Below are positions 40,706 to 52,079 of a DNA stretch of 64,000 bases, one piece after another. Where the stretch lies: positions 36,061,968 to 36,125,967 of the forward strand of contig NC_084704.1 of assembly GCF_033807575.1 (NCBI RefSeq). The letters run 5' to 3'. The notes under the pieces were generated by a model. The model saw only the letters and a program-made list of their open reading frames with translations, searched no databases and had not been told where the DNA came from. Both the position numbers and the translations under genes were made by a program. Origin of the DNA: Cydia pomonella. Lineage: Eukaryota > Arthropoda > Insecta > Lepidoptera > Tortricidae. Position 1 is the first letter of the stretch; every line of letters starts with the position of its first letter.

Positions 40706-41460
40706 TAATCTTTTTCTTTTAACTTCTTTTCGATTAAGGGCACGTTAGGGTCATAACTATTAAGATTTAAAGAAAACATTTTCGTTCATGTATATCTCTT
40801 TCCTGCCGTCCCTGCTAGATTAACCACCGGATATGTGAAAATATTCACGGTAGCTCTGTCTCGCTTCTCATAACAGTTGTGAAAGATTATAACACAGCAC
40901 CTGTAATGTGTGAGAGCTTCAACCTAGGAGGGCTTCATCACCTTTTCTTTAGTAAACTACATCTATTTCAGTTTAATGGAATAAAAGCAAATTATCCCAC
41001 CCAAAATCAAAACCAACATAAAAAAAACGTTCACTAAATCATGTTTCATAATGTGTTATTGTTGAGATAATGTGTTTGTTTCAACTACTCAAGGATGGTT
41101 CTCGCGTCTAAACAGAACATATTACATGTTGGTGCCGTGACCAGGATTACATATCATGTCTTTACAACATTAAGTAGCCTTTCTATATTGTAATGCGCCA
41201 GAAAGTACTTTATACAAATAAAATAAATGCACAATAATAATAGCCATTCAAAAACATCATCGCAAGAGTGCTAGTAAATGTAGTAATTATAATCATAACC
41301 ATCACCGTTATCCCGCCATTTACAGCGTCTGCTTGATGCTGCCCTAATTACTCCTGATTGCAGGGCTCATTCGAACTTTTAGACTATTATTTTGATTTGA
41401 TTTTAATATTGTTTAAATTATTTTAATTCTATTGTTTTGATTGTATTGTTAGGTAACGTT
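40706..41460. other. Spacer, nothing recognised
   Basis: Anonymous DNA without shared repeats. Confidence 0.45.
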
Positions 41461-42007
41461 GTGTCAAAAACCGGAAGAACTGAAGAGGATATCGCTTCTA
41501 GGATAGCCAAAGCTAAGGCAACCTTCCCACAGCTTCGTCCCATATGGCGGTCTCGAAACTGACGAGAGGAGTAAAATAGAAAATTTTCCGATCGAACGTG
41601 AAAACCATGCTGCTATATGGATGCTGGACGTGAAGGGTTACTATGGACGTCACGCGGCGCATCCAAGTGTTTGTTAACCGGTGCCTTCGATAGATTCTCG
41701 GGATATACTGGCCCGAGAGAATATCTAATGAACGCCTATTAGATACCTGCCGCCACCAGATCGCGCATTGCAAGTGGATCTGGATCGGTCACACTCTTGG
41801 GATCCCGACCACATCCCTAGGCAAGCCCTAAAATGGACCCCGCAAGGCAAGAGAGGATCAGGTCGTCCCAAACAGTCCTGGCAGCGCTCAGTGGTATCCG
41901 AGTTGACAGCAATCGGGCTATCATGGCCCGAAGCGAAGCACGCAGCCCAAGACAGAACGAGATGGCGGCGCACTGTGGACGCCATCTGCCCCATCAAGGG
42001 GACGTAA
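41461..42007 (+). pseudogene. LINE reverse transcriptase C-terminal pseudogene
   Basis: Plus-strand frames give VSKTGRTEEDIASRIAKAKA then TFPQLRPIWRS, SNVKTMLLYGCWT, RRIQVFVNRCLR and ERISNERLLDT, followed by HCKWIWIGHTL, PRQALKWTPQGKRGSGRPKQ and DRTRWRRTVDAICP. This is the order of an insect LINE RT C-terminus: thumb, LLYG-TW, QxFxNRCLR, W-WIGHTLR, QALxWxPQGKRxxGRP, DRxRWR. Several frameshifts and stops break it. No RT catalytic core is present. Confidence 0.85.
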
Positions 42008-42040
42008 GACTTTAAGTCAAGTTTAGGTAGGTACTTGGGG

Positions 42041-42196
42041 CGTCTGTTAGCTGGCGCGGGGTGTACGGAGCGGGCGGATGCACGCGGGTGCCATTGTAGA
42101 TAAAATCCATTGCACGCGCCCGCATTAGTTAGCGTTGCTCATACTATTTTTGTCAAGCCTTCACCCGCTCCGTGCAACCGCGCCGGCAAGCGGTCC
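42041..42196. mobile_element. MITE-L copy 2
   Basis: The ends tctgttagctggcgcgg and ccgcgccggcaagcggtcct are inverted repeats. It shares acgcgcccgc, agcgttgctcatactatttt and ccgctccgtgcaaccgcgcc with 1969-2136. Confidence 0.7.
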
Positions 42197-42669
42197 TTAT
42201 ATGCATAAATCGCGATAGCATTGTGTGAAAGTGCGAGAAACTTTTATTATATTACTTATTACAGCCATATCTGTGAGTTCCTATATTTGGCCTCGTATTG
42301 TGATTGCGGGGTAAGTGTGGCTAGCGTTCATTGGGCCTTTACATATTTATTATTGATTATTGCTAGTTCATACATTTATACATTTGCTCATTGTAGTAAA
42401 GTATAAAAAATAATTACCTCAATTACCAATATGATTGAGGAGCGAAGTCATAGTAATATCAAATCTGTATTTTTTTTTATAATCTGAATACGCCTTCGGT
42501 TCAATTAGAAGAGCCGCGAACACCGAACGATTAAATAAATTGTTAAATTTGTAAGGAAATTTGTAATTGCGAATTGTTGCAATAAAACCTCATTTAAATC
42601 TGTATCACTTAAGCTCCTGATGTTAAAAATAAATGAAATTATTATGCTTATTCGTCAGGCCTTTGTACC
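42197..42669. other. Spacer, nothing recognised
   Basis: AT-rich, no coding or repeat match. Confidence 0.45.
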
Positions 42670-42684
42670 TACTTTATTAAGTAC

Positions 42685-42907
42685 ATACATCACGCCTATT
42701 TCCCGAAGGGGTAGGCAGAGACCAAGGATTTCCACTTGCTACGATCCTGACATACCTCTTTCGCTTCCTTCACTTTCATGACATTCCTCATACACGCTCG
42801 TCGGTTTAGGGTGCTCTTGACCTGGCCTTTCTTCAGGATTTCCCCGATTTGATCAGAGAAAGTCCGCCGAGGTCTACCCCTTCCAGCTCCCTCTTCTACT
42901 TGGTTGG
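42685..42907 (-). mobile_element. LINE-P copy 1: 5'-truncated, 15-bp target duplication
   Basis: A perfect direct repeat, tactttattaagtac, lies at 42670-42684 and 42908-42922. The minus strand codes GRGRPRRTFSDQIGEILKKG then QVKSTLNRRACMRNVMKVKE, AKEVCQDRSKWKSLVSAYPF and GK-stop, the C-terminus of an insect LINE RT, ending in a short (atgt) tail. The frame is open for the whole 223-bp insert, so the copy is young. A second insertion of the same family is at 48440-48601. Confidence 0.9.
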
Positions 42908-42922
42908 TACTTTATTAAGTAC

Positions 42923-45217
42923 CAACTAATAATACAAATGTCATGAAAAATAATTACGAATAAGTGCGTCATAATGGTTCGTTCAGTCAAGACACTAACT
43001 TGCTCTTATTAAAAAAAAAGTATCGCTTGTAGATAAATCTGCTTTATGATTAGTCAAGAGGTAAGTTAATGGATATGCAAAAATAATATAACCGTGATAA
43101 ATACTGAAATGACATGAATTAATTGATTAAATGGAACAAGATGTACCTATGCTATGTCTAATAGAATCCCTTGGGTCATCTTAGAAGATAACTGGGCTAT
43201 GTCCAGCCGAGATTAGGTTAAAAATTCATCCAGCAGACTTAGGTAGACTGCATTGTATTAAATCCAGACAATTTTAGCGATATGGTCTTCTCTTTAAAAA
43301 TATGTTTAAAATAAATTTCCTTATTACATGCTTAAAACCACCTAATCCCGTATCATAACGCATTCGACTTGTAAATCCTTTAAAAAGACCAATTAAACCA
43401 TTTTCTCGCAAAAAAGCAAATCCGAGCGCCCGCCGTGCTCTGCGGCCGCCGAGCGATAAACAGAAACGTCCTAGACCGCGTGTTTGTACGTTGCTTTAAA
43501 AACAAACGGTGGTGCGAGCGTCTGAAAAAATATTATCCATCTTAATTTCCTCTGCGCCAGACCAAAGGTATAGTTTTATACCCCAAACTAACACAGCATT
43601 TTCAATCTTAAACACACGCTTGTAAAGAATATATCAAGCGCACGTTACAACTTTATTATGAAACGAAATAGCGGGACGAGCAACAAATTTTACGCGTTGT
43701 TTTTGTTGCATTGCTCGTTCAATATTCATACCGTCAATATTGTTGTAGTAAAACAAGCAATGTACGAAGCTTTTGAGGCTGCATCAGTGCATTGATAGAT
43801 GCATAGTGTGGTGGTAAAGGGGAGGCAATTCCTTTCGAGATTGTTGCTTTATTACTGAAACTTTGAGGGTTTATGGAGATATTATCACATTATAATGCTT
43901 ACAATTTGATATTTTAAAGTCTTACTCGGATCGGATCCATCTTGATTTGATAGCCTTAGGCACCTTTTTATGCTGGTTGTAAAAAAGTCTCTTCATTTCT
44001 GGTATTACTATGAACATAAGGCAGTTATTACACTGGATGCAATTCGCACATCGCTACAAAGTTTAAGCAAGACAACGCTATTAGCGTAAAGCGACATCAC
44101 GTTCGCACTGCCTAAGATAATTAAGTATGTGGATGTGAAATATGTATCTACTATATAAAATAAAAAGATACCATATGAATAAAAGTTTTAGTTCATTGCA
44201 CTTGGGGTACATAAACATTTTGTTGTTGCAACTTTGGTTCCGTTACGGCACCCTAAAACTCGAGTTCCACGAGCAACACATGAGTCCATCAAAAAATCGT
44301 CTCAACCCAACCCTCATAACTTTAAGCCCTACGGCTTAAACTTGAAACATAATCCTTGGCCGCTTAAAAACAAAACCCATTAGCAAGCACATAAACTGTG
44401 GGCAGTTCGCAACGTCTTAATAGTTAGTTGGCAAGCTTTGTTATTCTCTGGCGAATCTGCGGTCGCGGTCGTAAGCTGCAACATACTGTCCTCTAATTGC
44501 AGCCCTAATTGTCCCCCCCCTCTCCCTTCTTTATTCTCTGCTTCTTGTTGTGGTATACGGGCGATGTGGCTAGTCAACTTCGGATGTCACGCAAATAAAA
44601 TATTTATATAAAATATTTGTATATAAGTAGTTAATAATAGTTATCAACTATTTACCATCATCCTAGTTGTACGAATAGCATTAGTTAATGTAATGTACTG
44701 GTACTAATTAATTTAACCGTAAGATTACTGCATGTTCACTGGTAGAAGACACTTATATAAGATGTGGTTACCTATAATTAGATAAGCATCAGTCCTGATT
44801 GTCATATAGATTTAAGAGCATGTAAGATGTATTATCTGTTGGTAATCCTAAATAAATAAATAAAAAATAAAAAAAAATGGCTGTGTCACCACTGTGACAA
44901 TAAAATTGTCATCTGATAGCCACACATCGTTGGTCCAACAAGTTTTGAATTGACGATACGCATTTTCCTTACTCATTGATCCGGAAATATAGGTACAAAA
45001 ATTTGTCATTCTGGTGTCTTTGCTGGTAAAACTTTAGTTTATCTTTTATCAGTTTCTTTTCAAATCCTGCCGGGATTCAGAGGCACCGAGTTAGAAGTAA
45101 TCGGGTATCATGACTTGAGTTCAAGCAAACAGCAAAAATGTACTTTGCAGAATTAGTTTCAATCAAGCAGATACGTCTGAGACCAATACTACAAATTATT
45201 CAATTAAATTAGTACAT
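42923..45217. other. Long spacer, no gene recognised
   Basis: A GC-richer island at 43415-43520 and a C-rich patch at 44490-44525 stand out but have no coding match. At 44800-44880 aagagcatgtaagatgtatt followed by (aaat)n looks like a plus-strand LINE 3' tail. The remainder is anonymous AT-rich DNA. Confidence 0.4.
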
Positions 45218-45445
45218 TACGATACAAGTGCGAAAAATAGGAAATTCGAAACGAGTGGCGATAAATTAAAACACGACCGAAGGGAGTGTTTTAAATCGAC
45301 ACGAGTTGCGAATTACCTATTCGCACATGTATCGTACAACGTTTTACAGTACATATGGCCCTTTAAATGTTCGACACAGTAACGTAATATGCTACTTCTC
45401 GCACTAGTGCTATAAAGTAGCCCCATATGTACTGTAAAAAATATT
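45218..45445. mobile_element. Double foldback element
   Basis: The first palindrome has arms tacgatacaagtgcgaaaaa plus taggaaattcg and cgaattacctattcgcacat plus gtatcgta (45218-45339). The second has ttttacagtacatatgg (45343) and ccatatgtactgtaaaa (45421-45437). A third inversion, aaacacgaccgaagggagtgttt, forms the loop of the first. Together they suggest a cross-like secondary structure. I recall this as a widespread lepidopteran repeat. Confidence 0.7.
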
Positions 45446-46249
45446 ACAAATCGCCACTGCAATGGACAAATGGAAAGAATTATTTTTCCCGAAGCGGTGA
45501 ATTATTCCATTTTCCCTATAAAACATGTAGTTTGCAGAAGTTCGTCGCTGCCAGGAGCAGTGTGTCGCCATCGGCCGTTCTGCCCAACACATACCATCTG
45601 TTGGCTCACGAGAGGCCTAGGCGAGCCAAGCACGATACATTCCACTAATGGCCAGATTTACAAATCGTTGCGCTTATTCAGCCCGTTGGCTCCGCTTTTG
45701 ATTTAATGCGATGTTAGCTGCCTTTTGAATTTAAATTAAAACCACGCTTTCAGATTTATTGGTAGTTTAAATAAGTTTATACAAAAGCTGGGGTTTTGGG
45801 TTGGTTTATGGAGATTTGTAGAAGTTATGAGAGTTTAAGATTTTAAAGGCATAATAATGAGATCCGCAGGAAAACCAAGGTCGTCTCATCTCGTCTCGTC
45901 ATCGACATAACTCGGAGAGTCAAGTCGTTAGACTTATGGGCATAGCTCGGTCTGATGGCTCGGTCTGATGGACGCTATTTTGGTTTGACGTTACACAGCG
46001 AGGGCTAATCAAATTTTATTTAGATGAATATGAACTGATTTAATACTTAATGTCATTTGAAACTTTTGTTAGAGTGACTCGAACTATTTGTTTTTTCGTA
46101 GGTAATAAAACTGTCACTTTTTAATAATTATAATAATATTTAGTCTGTTTTTATAATTATTATGATTGTGGGGCACTGCTCATCTCCATATCCGAAAGGT
46201 AAAATTAAGAAAACCAAGGAAAAGACGGCGTATTTTGATAAAATAACAT
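45446..46249. other. Spacer with a small non-repetitive GC island
   Basis: At 45535-45655 overlapping 60-78-codon frames on both strands lie in GC-richer DNA; no family match. gctcggtctgatg is duplicated at 45945 and 45958. Confidence 0.3.
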
Positions 46250-46362
46250 GAATTTAATCTTGATTTGTTATGAATAACTATGATCTGTCAGTGTCAAAAG
46301 TGACATTTCTTCTTATACTGACAGATTATAACCATAAAAAAAATTAAATTCAAGTTATTACC
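46250..46362. mobile_element. Small foldback element
   Basis: The left arm taacatgaatttaatcttg then actatgatctgtcagt is mirrored by actgacagattataaccat then aattaaattcaagttatta. The centre gtcaaaagtgac recalls the MITE-F/G interiors. Confidence 0.6.
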
Positions 46363-47514
46363 TAATACAATTTATATTGGATCTGACAAATTTCAGTAAA
46401 ATTCACATCCATCAGACGAAATCGAAATAATAACCGAGCCATTTAACTTCATATTGCCATATACCAGCCTCGTAAAATGCTTGTATTGTCCATCCATTAC
46501 AACGAGTAAATTGGCAGGCAAAGGCACTTTTTCACATTAAAATTAAGCGCAAAATTTCAATGCAATTGCCGAACATTTCCCTTTGAGCATCGATGCAACA
46601 ATTCCGAATTTGCGGATAGCCAAAGGTATTTTATTACGAGCTTTTCAGTCAAAATACACCATAAAGCGTCCATGGCGGGTGATATTATAGATTAAGCTGC
46701 ATTCGGGATAGCAGATAAGCCTTCTCGTGTAAATTGTAAAGGCGAAGCATCACTGGAAGCAGTTATGGCGTTGGATTGGCTACGTGTAAGCCCCATGGTT
46801 CGTAAAATGTTGGTCATTGGTTGAGACTGTAGTATTGTGGTAGCTAAGACTGGACTGTTTTCAGAGCCATAATAATTGACCGTAACTCGATTTCTTTTCA
46901 ATATGTTTGAGACTCGTGTTTCTTGCAGAGTTTGAGTCTTTTTCACAACAACCTCGTTTTTTTTACAAAAAAATAATAATTTATCAAGTAAAATTCATGG
47001 GTTAAGTACGCCATACAATAACGCTTATTTCTTTACTGCTTTAATATTTTGTTAAAGCCTACCCAAGTGTCAACTAAGTCTTTATTCAAAGGCTTGCGTT
47101 CAAATTTTTACTAAAAAAAAACTAGAACATATAGATGTTTACAGTTGTAAGGAGTTTTAATTTAACCCGCATGCATCTCAGTTCCAAACACAAATAGTAC
47201 TAGTAGTGTAAGCTAGTTTAAAGCCAAAAATATTATCAATATCCAATCAGTACAATATTATAATCTAAATGCCACCCAAGCCGTATAACAAACCTTTATA
47301 GCGCGCTCGGTGAATGCGTGTTCCTGTTCAGCCTTTTATGTGCAAAAATTTGAAAAACAGATTCCTCTTTTGAAGGCACACGCCCTTTGGGAGCGCACAA
47401 TGTATTCCATTATAACAAGTGGCACTGGTGGCCATTCATTAATCAATCGATATAGTGCTCAAAATGAAGTCTATGTTAAAGTATTATGTATTGCATATTT
47501 TTCTTTATGAAATT
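46363..47514. other. Spacer, nothing recognised
   Basis: Small minus frame 46692-46946 (84 codons) without family features. AT-rich otherwise. Confidence 0.45.
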
Positions 47515-47952
47515 AAAACATCAGTACATTTTCAGCTTACAAAAAACGATAGAAAGCTTAACATAGTAATATATAACGATCAAATACCACAGGTAGGTCA
47601 AGTTCAATACTTGGGCTGCACGTTAGACGCTGGCCTCACGTGGTCCCCTCACATTGAGTCTATGTGTGACAGACTAGCATCAGCGGGCTATGCCTTATCA
47701 AGACTTGCGCCTAGCCTGCCGCGCGTCGTGAACTTACTTATTATTATTATTAAAGCTCTTTATTCCAAACGTTTTACAGTTTCTACCTTCGTTAATTTAT
47801 ACTACCTATAGACATTTTTAATAGGTATTTGTTTCGTTAATCCATGCTATGTTCGTTTGGACTTACTTAAGGCGTACTATGAATATTCCCATTCAATACT
47901 AAAGCAAAGTGTAGACCTGTGGCGCGTGGCAGCTGATCGTGACAGAGCCTTT
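47515..47952 (+). pseudogene. LINE RT fragment split by a 120-bp insertion
   Basis: The plus strand codes QVQYLGCTLDAGLTWSPHIE then SMCDRLASAGYALSRLAPSL and PRVVNLL up to 47740. After the insertion the same frame resumes with AYYEYSHSILKQSVDLWR and VAADRDRAF at 47870-47945. The pattern YLG..LD..LTW.PHI...RLA.A..AL.+L aligns with 745-790 of the complete LINE ORF2 and with 49205-49978. It is 5' truncated with no RT core. Confidence 0.82.
47741..47860 (-). mobile_element. 120-bp retroposon with (taa)n tail nested in a LINE, 9-bp target duplication
   Basis: acttactta flanks the insert at 47732-47740 and 47861-47869. On the minus strand the insert ends ttggaataaagagctttaat and (aat)n, so it is the 5'-truncated 3' end of an AATAAA-containing LINE or SINE. 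Removing the insert and one duplication restores the host reading frame. Confidence 0.85.
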
Positions 47953-48429
47953 AAAATTTTATTTTGTATGGTTTTTTTTATTCTGCCTAGTCCTTCTACA
48001 ATCCTCAACACTTGACAACAATCTTTAACAAAAAATATTTCCGTATGAATTGTAATACCGTGCCACAAAACCCTCACACATCAACCCATCGGAACGAAGC
48101 TCAAGTGCCATCAAACTTTCCAATTATTCCCTAAAAAAAGGGCTCCGGCTAAATTAAAGGTACCGTCCGCACCTTGTATTCGGCTGCAAATTTAATCAAT
48201 GCACCCGTGGTTCCGAAGACAACCCGCAATGTACTCCGCAAATTTAAATTTTCTCATGTAAACGCTTAACCTAAACTGTGTGTAACCTACATCGGTATGA
48301 TGATGTATGAGGGAGGTGCATGCAACACGATTTAAAATATAGATACTTTACCCTTGCAATAAACTGCCTTTTAGAAACTTACTTCTTTGTAATGAAAATA
48401 GTTAAGAGGGAAGAATAGTTTTTCGAATC
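47953..48429. other. Spacer, nothing recognised
   Basis: No coding or repeat match. Confidence 0.45.
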
Positions 48430-48439
48430 TAACGATATA

Positions 48440-48601
48440 CATACATACATACATATAATCACACCTATTTCCCGAAGGGGTAGGCAGAGACCACGGATTT
48501 CCACTTGCTGCGATCCTGACATACCTCTTTCGCTTCCTTCACTTTCATGACATTCCTCATACACGCTCGTCGGTTTAGGGTACTTTTGACCTGACCTGGT
48601 T
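48440..48601 (-). mobile_element. LINE-P copy 2: 5'-truncated, (atgt)n tail, 10-bp target duplication
   Basis: taacgatata occurs at 48430-48439 and 48602-48611. The insert has the tail (catacata)n on the plus strand (48440-48455), then tatttcccgaaggggtaggc and the same C-terminal coding block as 42685-42907 (TLNRRACMRNVMKVKE). The frame is intact over the coding part. Confidence 0.88.
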
Positions 48602-48611
48602 TAACGATATA

Positions 48612-49084
48612 ACAGTAATTTTTCTATGAAATTCCATTTCGGTAGAAAACGGTTTCCACTAACTAAATCTTAACAAATCACTTTTATTTTGTGGTCGATC
48701 GCTTCAGCATAATATATTCTTTTTTGTCAAAAAAAAAAAAAAGGAAAACCTTTAAACCTAGTTTTTAGAAAAACGCATTATCTTTTTGTCTTGACTATCA
48801 CGTGTTATAATTCCCTCTTAAGTAGTTTTTAACTTCGATTTTTATAAAAATAGTTTCGGATATCGCATCCCATAGATGCTTATTTATCCAGAAGTGCCTC
48901 GTACGCATTGCCAATCCCTAATAAAAGGCTAAATTGGTATGGAAGCGCATGTTGAATTATATGAGTTTGGTAAGGCCTTATATATTATTATATAGTTACA
49001 ATAGGAGCATATGAAACAATGGTCCAAAAGTATCTATCATCATGAATTACTCTTCCAAATAGATATATATATATTTTTTTTTCT
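48612..49084. other. Spacer, nothing recognised
   Basis: AT-rich with a poly-A run at 48728-48742. Nothing coding. Confidence 0.45.
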
Positions 49085-49202
49085 ATAACGATAGGCAAGC
49101 GTTTGACCACGATCTCACTTGATGGTAAGTGATGATGCGGCCTACGGTGGAGCACGCTTACCTATGAGATACCTATTTACCCTAGCCTTGAAGAGACCCA
49201 GA

Positions 49203-50134
49203 ATGTGACTGCCGCAACAATAGCAAACTGGTTTAGTATCAATGGTCTCATACTAAACACTCAAAAAACTCATCTCATTAATTTTGATCTTTCTGGACGC
49301 CAAATGAGATCGTTATCAGTGCTAGCTAAGGGTGATGTGATTGAACAGGTCACTAACTCAACCTTCTTGGGATTTGAGCTAGACAGTGGACTCACCTGGA
49401 GCTGTCACATTAATAAGGTGTGCAATAAACTTGCTGCAGCATGTTTCGCGTTAAAACGACTCGCACGAGTCCTGCCTGTGGAAACTGTCCGTGCTTGCTA
49501 TTTCGCTTCGGTACACGCGCACCTGCAATACGGGGTTGAGTTTTGGGCAGGAGCCGCAGAGTGGGAGAGAGTGTTTCGGCTTCAGAAGCGCGCAGTACGT
49601 GCTATAGCGCGCGTCCCGCAAACTGTTTCAGCGAAACCGATATTTAAGAGCCTAGGTATTTTAACGCTACCCTCCCTTTTAATATTACAAATGGCTGTGA
49701 CCACACGAGGTGAAGTTGAATCCAACCCCATTAGTAACGAGTCTTACCGGAGGTACAAAACCCGAAGCGCGAGCGCCGGAAAACTACCCCTTTTACCTCT
49801 CAGACTCGCCAAATCAAAAAAACTCGCTCACGTTATGGGTCGCAAGGTTTATAATCACCTCCCAAGCGAAATAGTTGCTGCTCCTAGTGCGTCGGTTTTC
49901 AGAACAAAACTAAAAATCTGGCTTGTCGAGCAGGCTTTCTATAATCATAGCGAGCTATTTTGTGTTGATTTAGGATAGGATACACATACTGTTGTACTGT
50001 ATTTTTTGTGTGTAATTTTGAATACTTAATTATTTGCAATATGTACATATGTACTTAAGTATAAAATGTATTGTGACATGTAATATGATATTACCAATAA
50101 ATATGATTATGATTATGATTATGATTATGATTAT
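49203..50134 (+). mobile_element. 5'-truncated CR1/Jockey-like LINE with (gattat)n tail, 8-bp target duplication
   Basis: Flanked by gacccaga at 49195-49202 and 50135-50142. It contains the open C-terminal frame 49205-49978, a 3' UTR of about 120 bases with ccaataaatatgattatgat, and roughly six gattat repeats ending at 50134. The tandem tail replaces poly-A. Inserted antisense into LINE-D. Confidence 0.92.
49205..49978 (+). pseudogene. C-terminal part of a LINE RT ORF, open but 5' truncated
   Basis: 257 codons remain open to the natural stop. It starts inside the RT thumb (IANWFSINGLILNTQKTHLI), passes STFLGFELDSGLTWSCHINK and FRLQKRAVRAIARV, and ends KVYNHLPSEIVAAPSASVFR then TKLKIWLVEQAF. 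These align with residues about 700-940 of the complete ORF2 at 23549-26404, but sequence identity is low, so it is another family. The nominal ATG at 49205 is not the true start. RT motifs A-C are absent. No frameshift, so the insertion is young. Confidence 0.88.
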
Positions 50135-50365
50135 GACCCAGATTGTACTCATGCGGAAACACAGACTCGGGCAAGGCATTCCACTCCTTGGCAGTTCGCA
50201 TAAGAAATGTTGAAACAAAACGCTTCGTGCGTATTTGTGGAATACCTACCATGAAGCGATGCCGGAGTGCCGATTGTCTGGTAGTCCGATGGTGAAATGG
50301 GGACGGAGGAATAAGGTTGTGCAGTTCCTCGGCACACTCTCCGAAATGTATCCTGTATATATTTA

Positions 50366-50525
50366 CAGTTCGCGTTCAAAAGTATCTGTAACAGTCTAAT
50401 TATTCTACTTATTTGAATATTTATTTATTTATTTACTCAGAAAGGCAGATCTCTTTTTGTTAAGTTATTAGAGAGTAGTAAATGCTTTTGACGCCTAATC
50501 TGATCCGTTACTCTTGATGCTGACT
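50366..50525 (+). mobile_element. MITE-N copy 2, left end missing
   Basis: Shares with 37256-37475 gttcaaaagtat, tctttttgttaag and the right end gatccgttactcttgatgct then gact. The left terminal repeat is lost. Confidence 0.7.
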
Positions 50526-50814
50526 TTGGATTTATTACAAATACTTATTACTTCTAACACCTATTCCAATTCAATTTTCCTAGAGACCAAGAATTCTTAC
50601 AAAATATTGCGGTACAATACAAGTGGTCTGTGACGGGTCCGTTCAAATCTCTGCACACCGCGGTTTTTTCCGAATCATTCCTCGGTGGGATTCATCGGAT
50701 TTATCAGGATTGTATTCTGAACGGATGTCGGCAGTTTTTAGACATTTATGAACGGTGCTAAACTGTTTATAACTATCGATTTTAATAACTCGGTAGGATA
50801 CAGATAAATACATA
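50526..50814. other. Short spacer
   Basis: GC-richer at 50620-50710 but not shared elsewhere. Confidence 0.4.
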
Positions 50815-50948
50815 GAGAGGTATGGGCACTGTGAATGTCATCTCGCTTTGTGTGGTAGAGCACAGGACAGCGGATGCCATTACCCCCCCCCCCCCCCCGC
50901 AACTAGGGAAGTACCACCACCTTACAGAAAACCGCAGCTAAAAAAATT
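50815..50948 (+). repeat. Rep-C copy 5, 5' part, with a 16-C run
   Basis: gagaggtatgggcactgtga then atgtcatctcgctttgtgtg and cagcggatgccatta matches the 5' part of Rep-C, then a run of 16 C (50883-50898), then aagtaccaccaccttacaga. The last block corresponds, inverted, to the edge at 32070-32100. Confidence 0.65.
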
Positions 50949-51120
50949 GTGTTTGTTGTATGGGAGCCCCCCTTAAATATTTTTTTTTTTCTATTTTTAG
51001 TATTTTTTGTTATAACCCTAAAAAAATTATCATGAAGAAGAAGAATACAATTAGATGGTATAAATAACAAATAAAAAAACAAAAACCAATGACAACCTGG
51101 AGCAGTATTTTACCTACCTG

Positions 51121-51378
51121 ACTTCGGTCTGGCCTAGTGGGTAGTGACCCTGCCTATTAAGCCGATGGTTCTGGGTTCGAATCCCGGTAAGAGCATTTAT
51201 TTGTGTGATTAGCGCAGATGTTTGATCCTGAGTGGATGTTTTCTATGTATTTAAGTATTTGTATATTATATATATCCTTGTCTGAGTACCCACAACATAA
51301 GCCTTCTTGGCTTACCGTGGGACTTAGTCAATTCGTGTAAGAATGTCCCTATAATATTTATTATTATTATTATTTATT
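51121..51378 (+). mobile_element. SINE-B copy (tRNA-derived SINE)
   Basis: The head carries an A-box region (tggcctagtgggtagtg) and a perfect B box, ggttcgaatcc (51174-51184). The body reads gcatttatttgtgtgattag, ttttctatgtatttaagtat and gtgggacttagtcaattcgt, ending with a (tta)n tail. Full length, about 258 bp. Target duplication not clear. Same family as 57546, 58117 and 21755. Confidence 0.88.
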
Positions 51379-52079
51379 ACCTTCCAACGCTACATTCACT
51401 GCCGATAACTCCGATAAGTAACGCAGAAACTATCTCCGAAACAAAAGTCATAAATTTTTGCCCGGCAATAGTGCGAGAAATAGTTTGTAGCTATTGTCAA
51501 TTGTTTTGTTCTGTTTTTGCCTCGCGATTATTGCTCGAAGTTTGCCTACCAAGTCCCGTAATAGAAAAAGGTAGTAAGTGCTTCTGGCGGTGTACAAACT
51601 TAAGTCTTTCTAGCTATTGAGGGTATGGAGTACCTTTTGTGCACCTCATATTTCGAGGAAGTTTTATTAGTTAGTAGTTTTCCGATGCAGAGGTTCCGCT
51701 GGGCGCGTTCTGCTCGGCTTTGTACCGGATATCTGGTGCGGTGGTGTTTATTAGGATTTAATAAAAGTTTGTACGTGGACGTATTGTTGTTATAAATATC
51801 AGAGCGCTCAAGTTTCGATGAGTTCTTGTAACGTACATTATATGTAAGGGCCTCTTCAGACCTTGTTTAAGTACCATTTTTTTTTTCGAGTCATTGAAAA
51901 TGTAGGCTGCTTATATTGGCATAATTATATCGTAAATAAGACAATAAGACATGTAATACATTGTTATTGATTTTAGTGTCAAATTGTATGTTACTTTTTC
52001 TTTGTCTCTTGTCAATTTTTTTTCTCTTGTTATTTGTTTGTGTCACAAAGCATGTAAGTTCATCATATCATCATATCAG
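51379..52079. other. Spacer, nothing recognised
   Basis: AT-rich to mixed composition. The hydrophobic frame at 51961-52227 has no family features and overlaps the RTE relic. Confidence 0.4.

Larger units (their letters stand above)
49085..50345 (-). pseudogene. LINE-D copy 2, interrupted by a younger LINE
   Basis: On the minus strand the right part (50135-50345) codes PPSPFHHRTTRQSALRHRFM then RTKRF, RTAKEWNALPESVFPHEYNL, and the left part (49085-49202) continues with FKARVNRYLIG. Both parts match 2288-2550. The gap is filled exactly by the plus-strand insertion 49203-50134. Confidence 0.85.
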
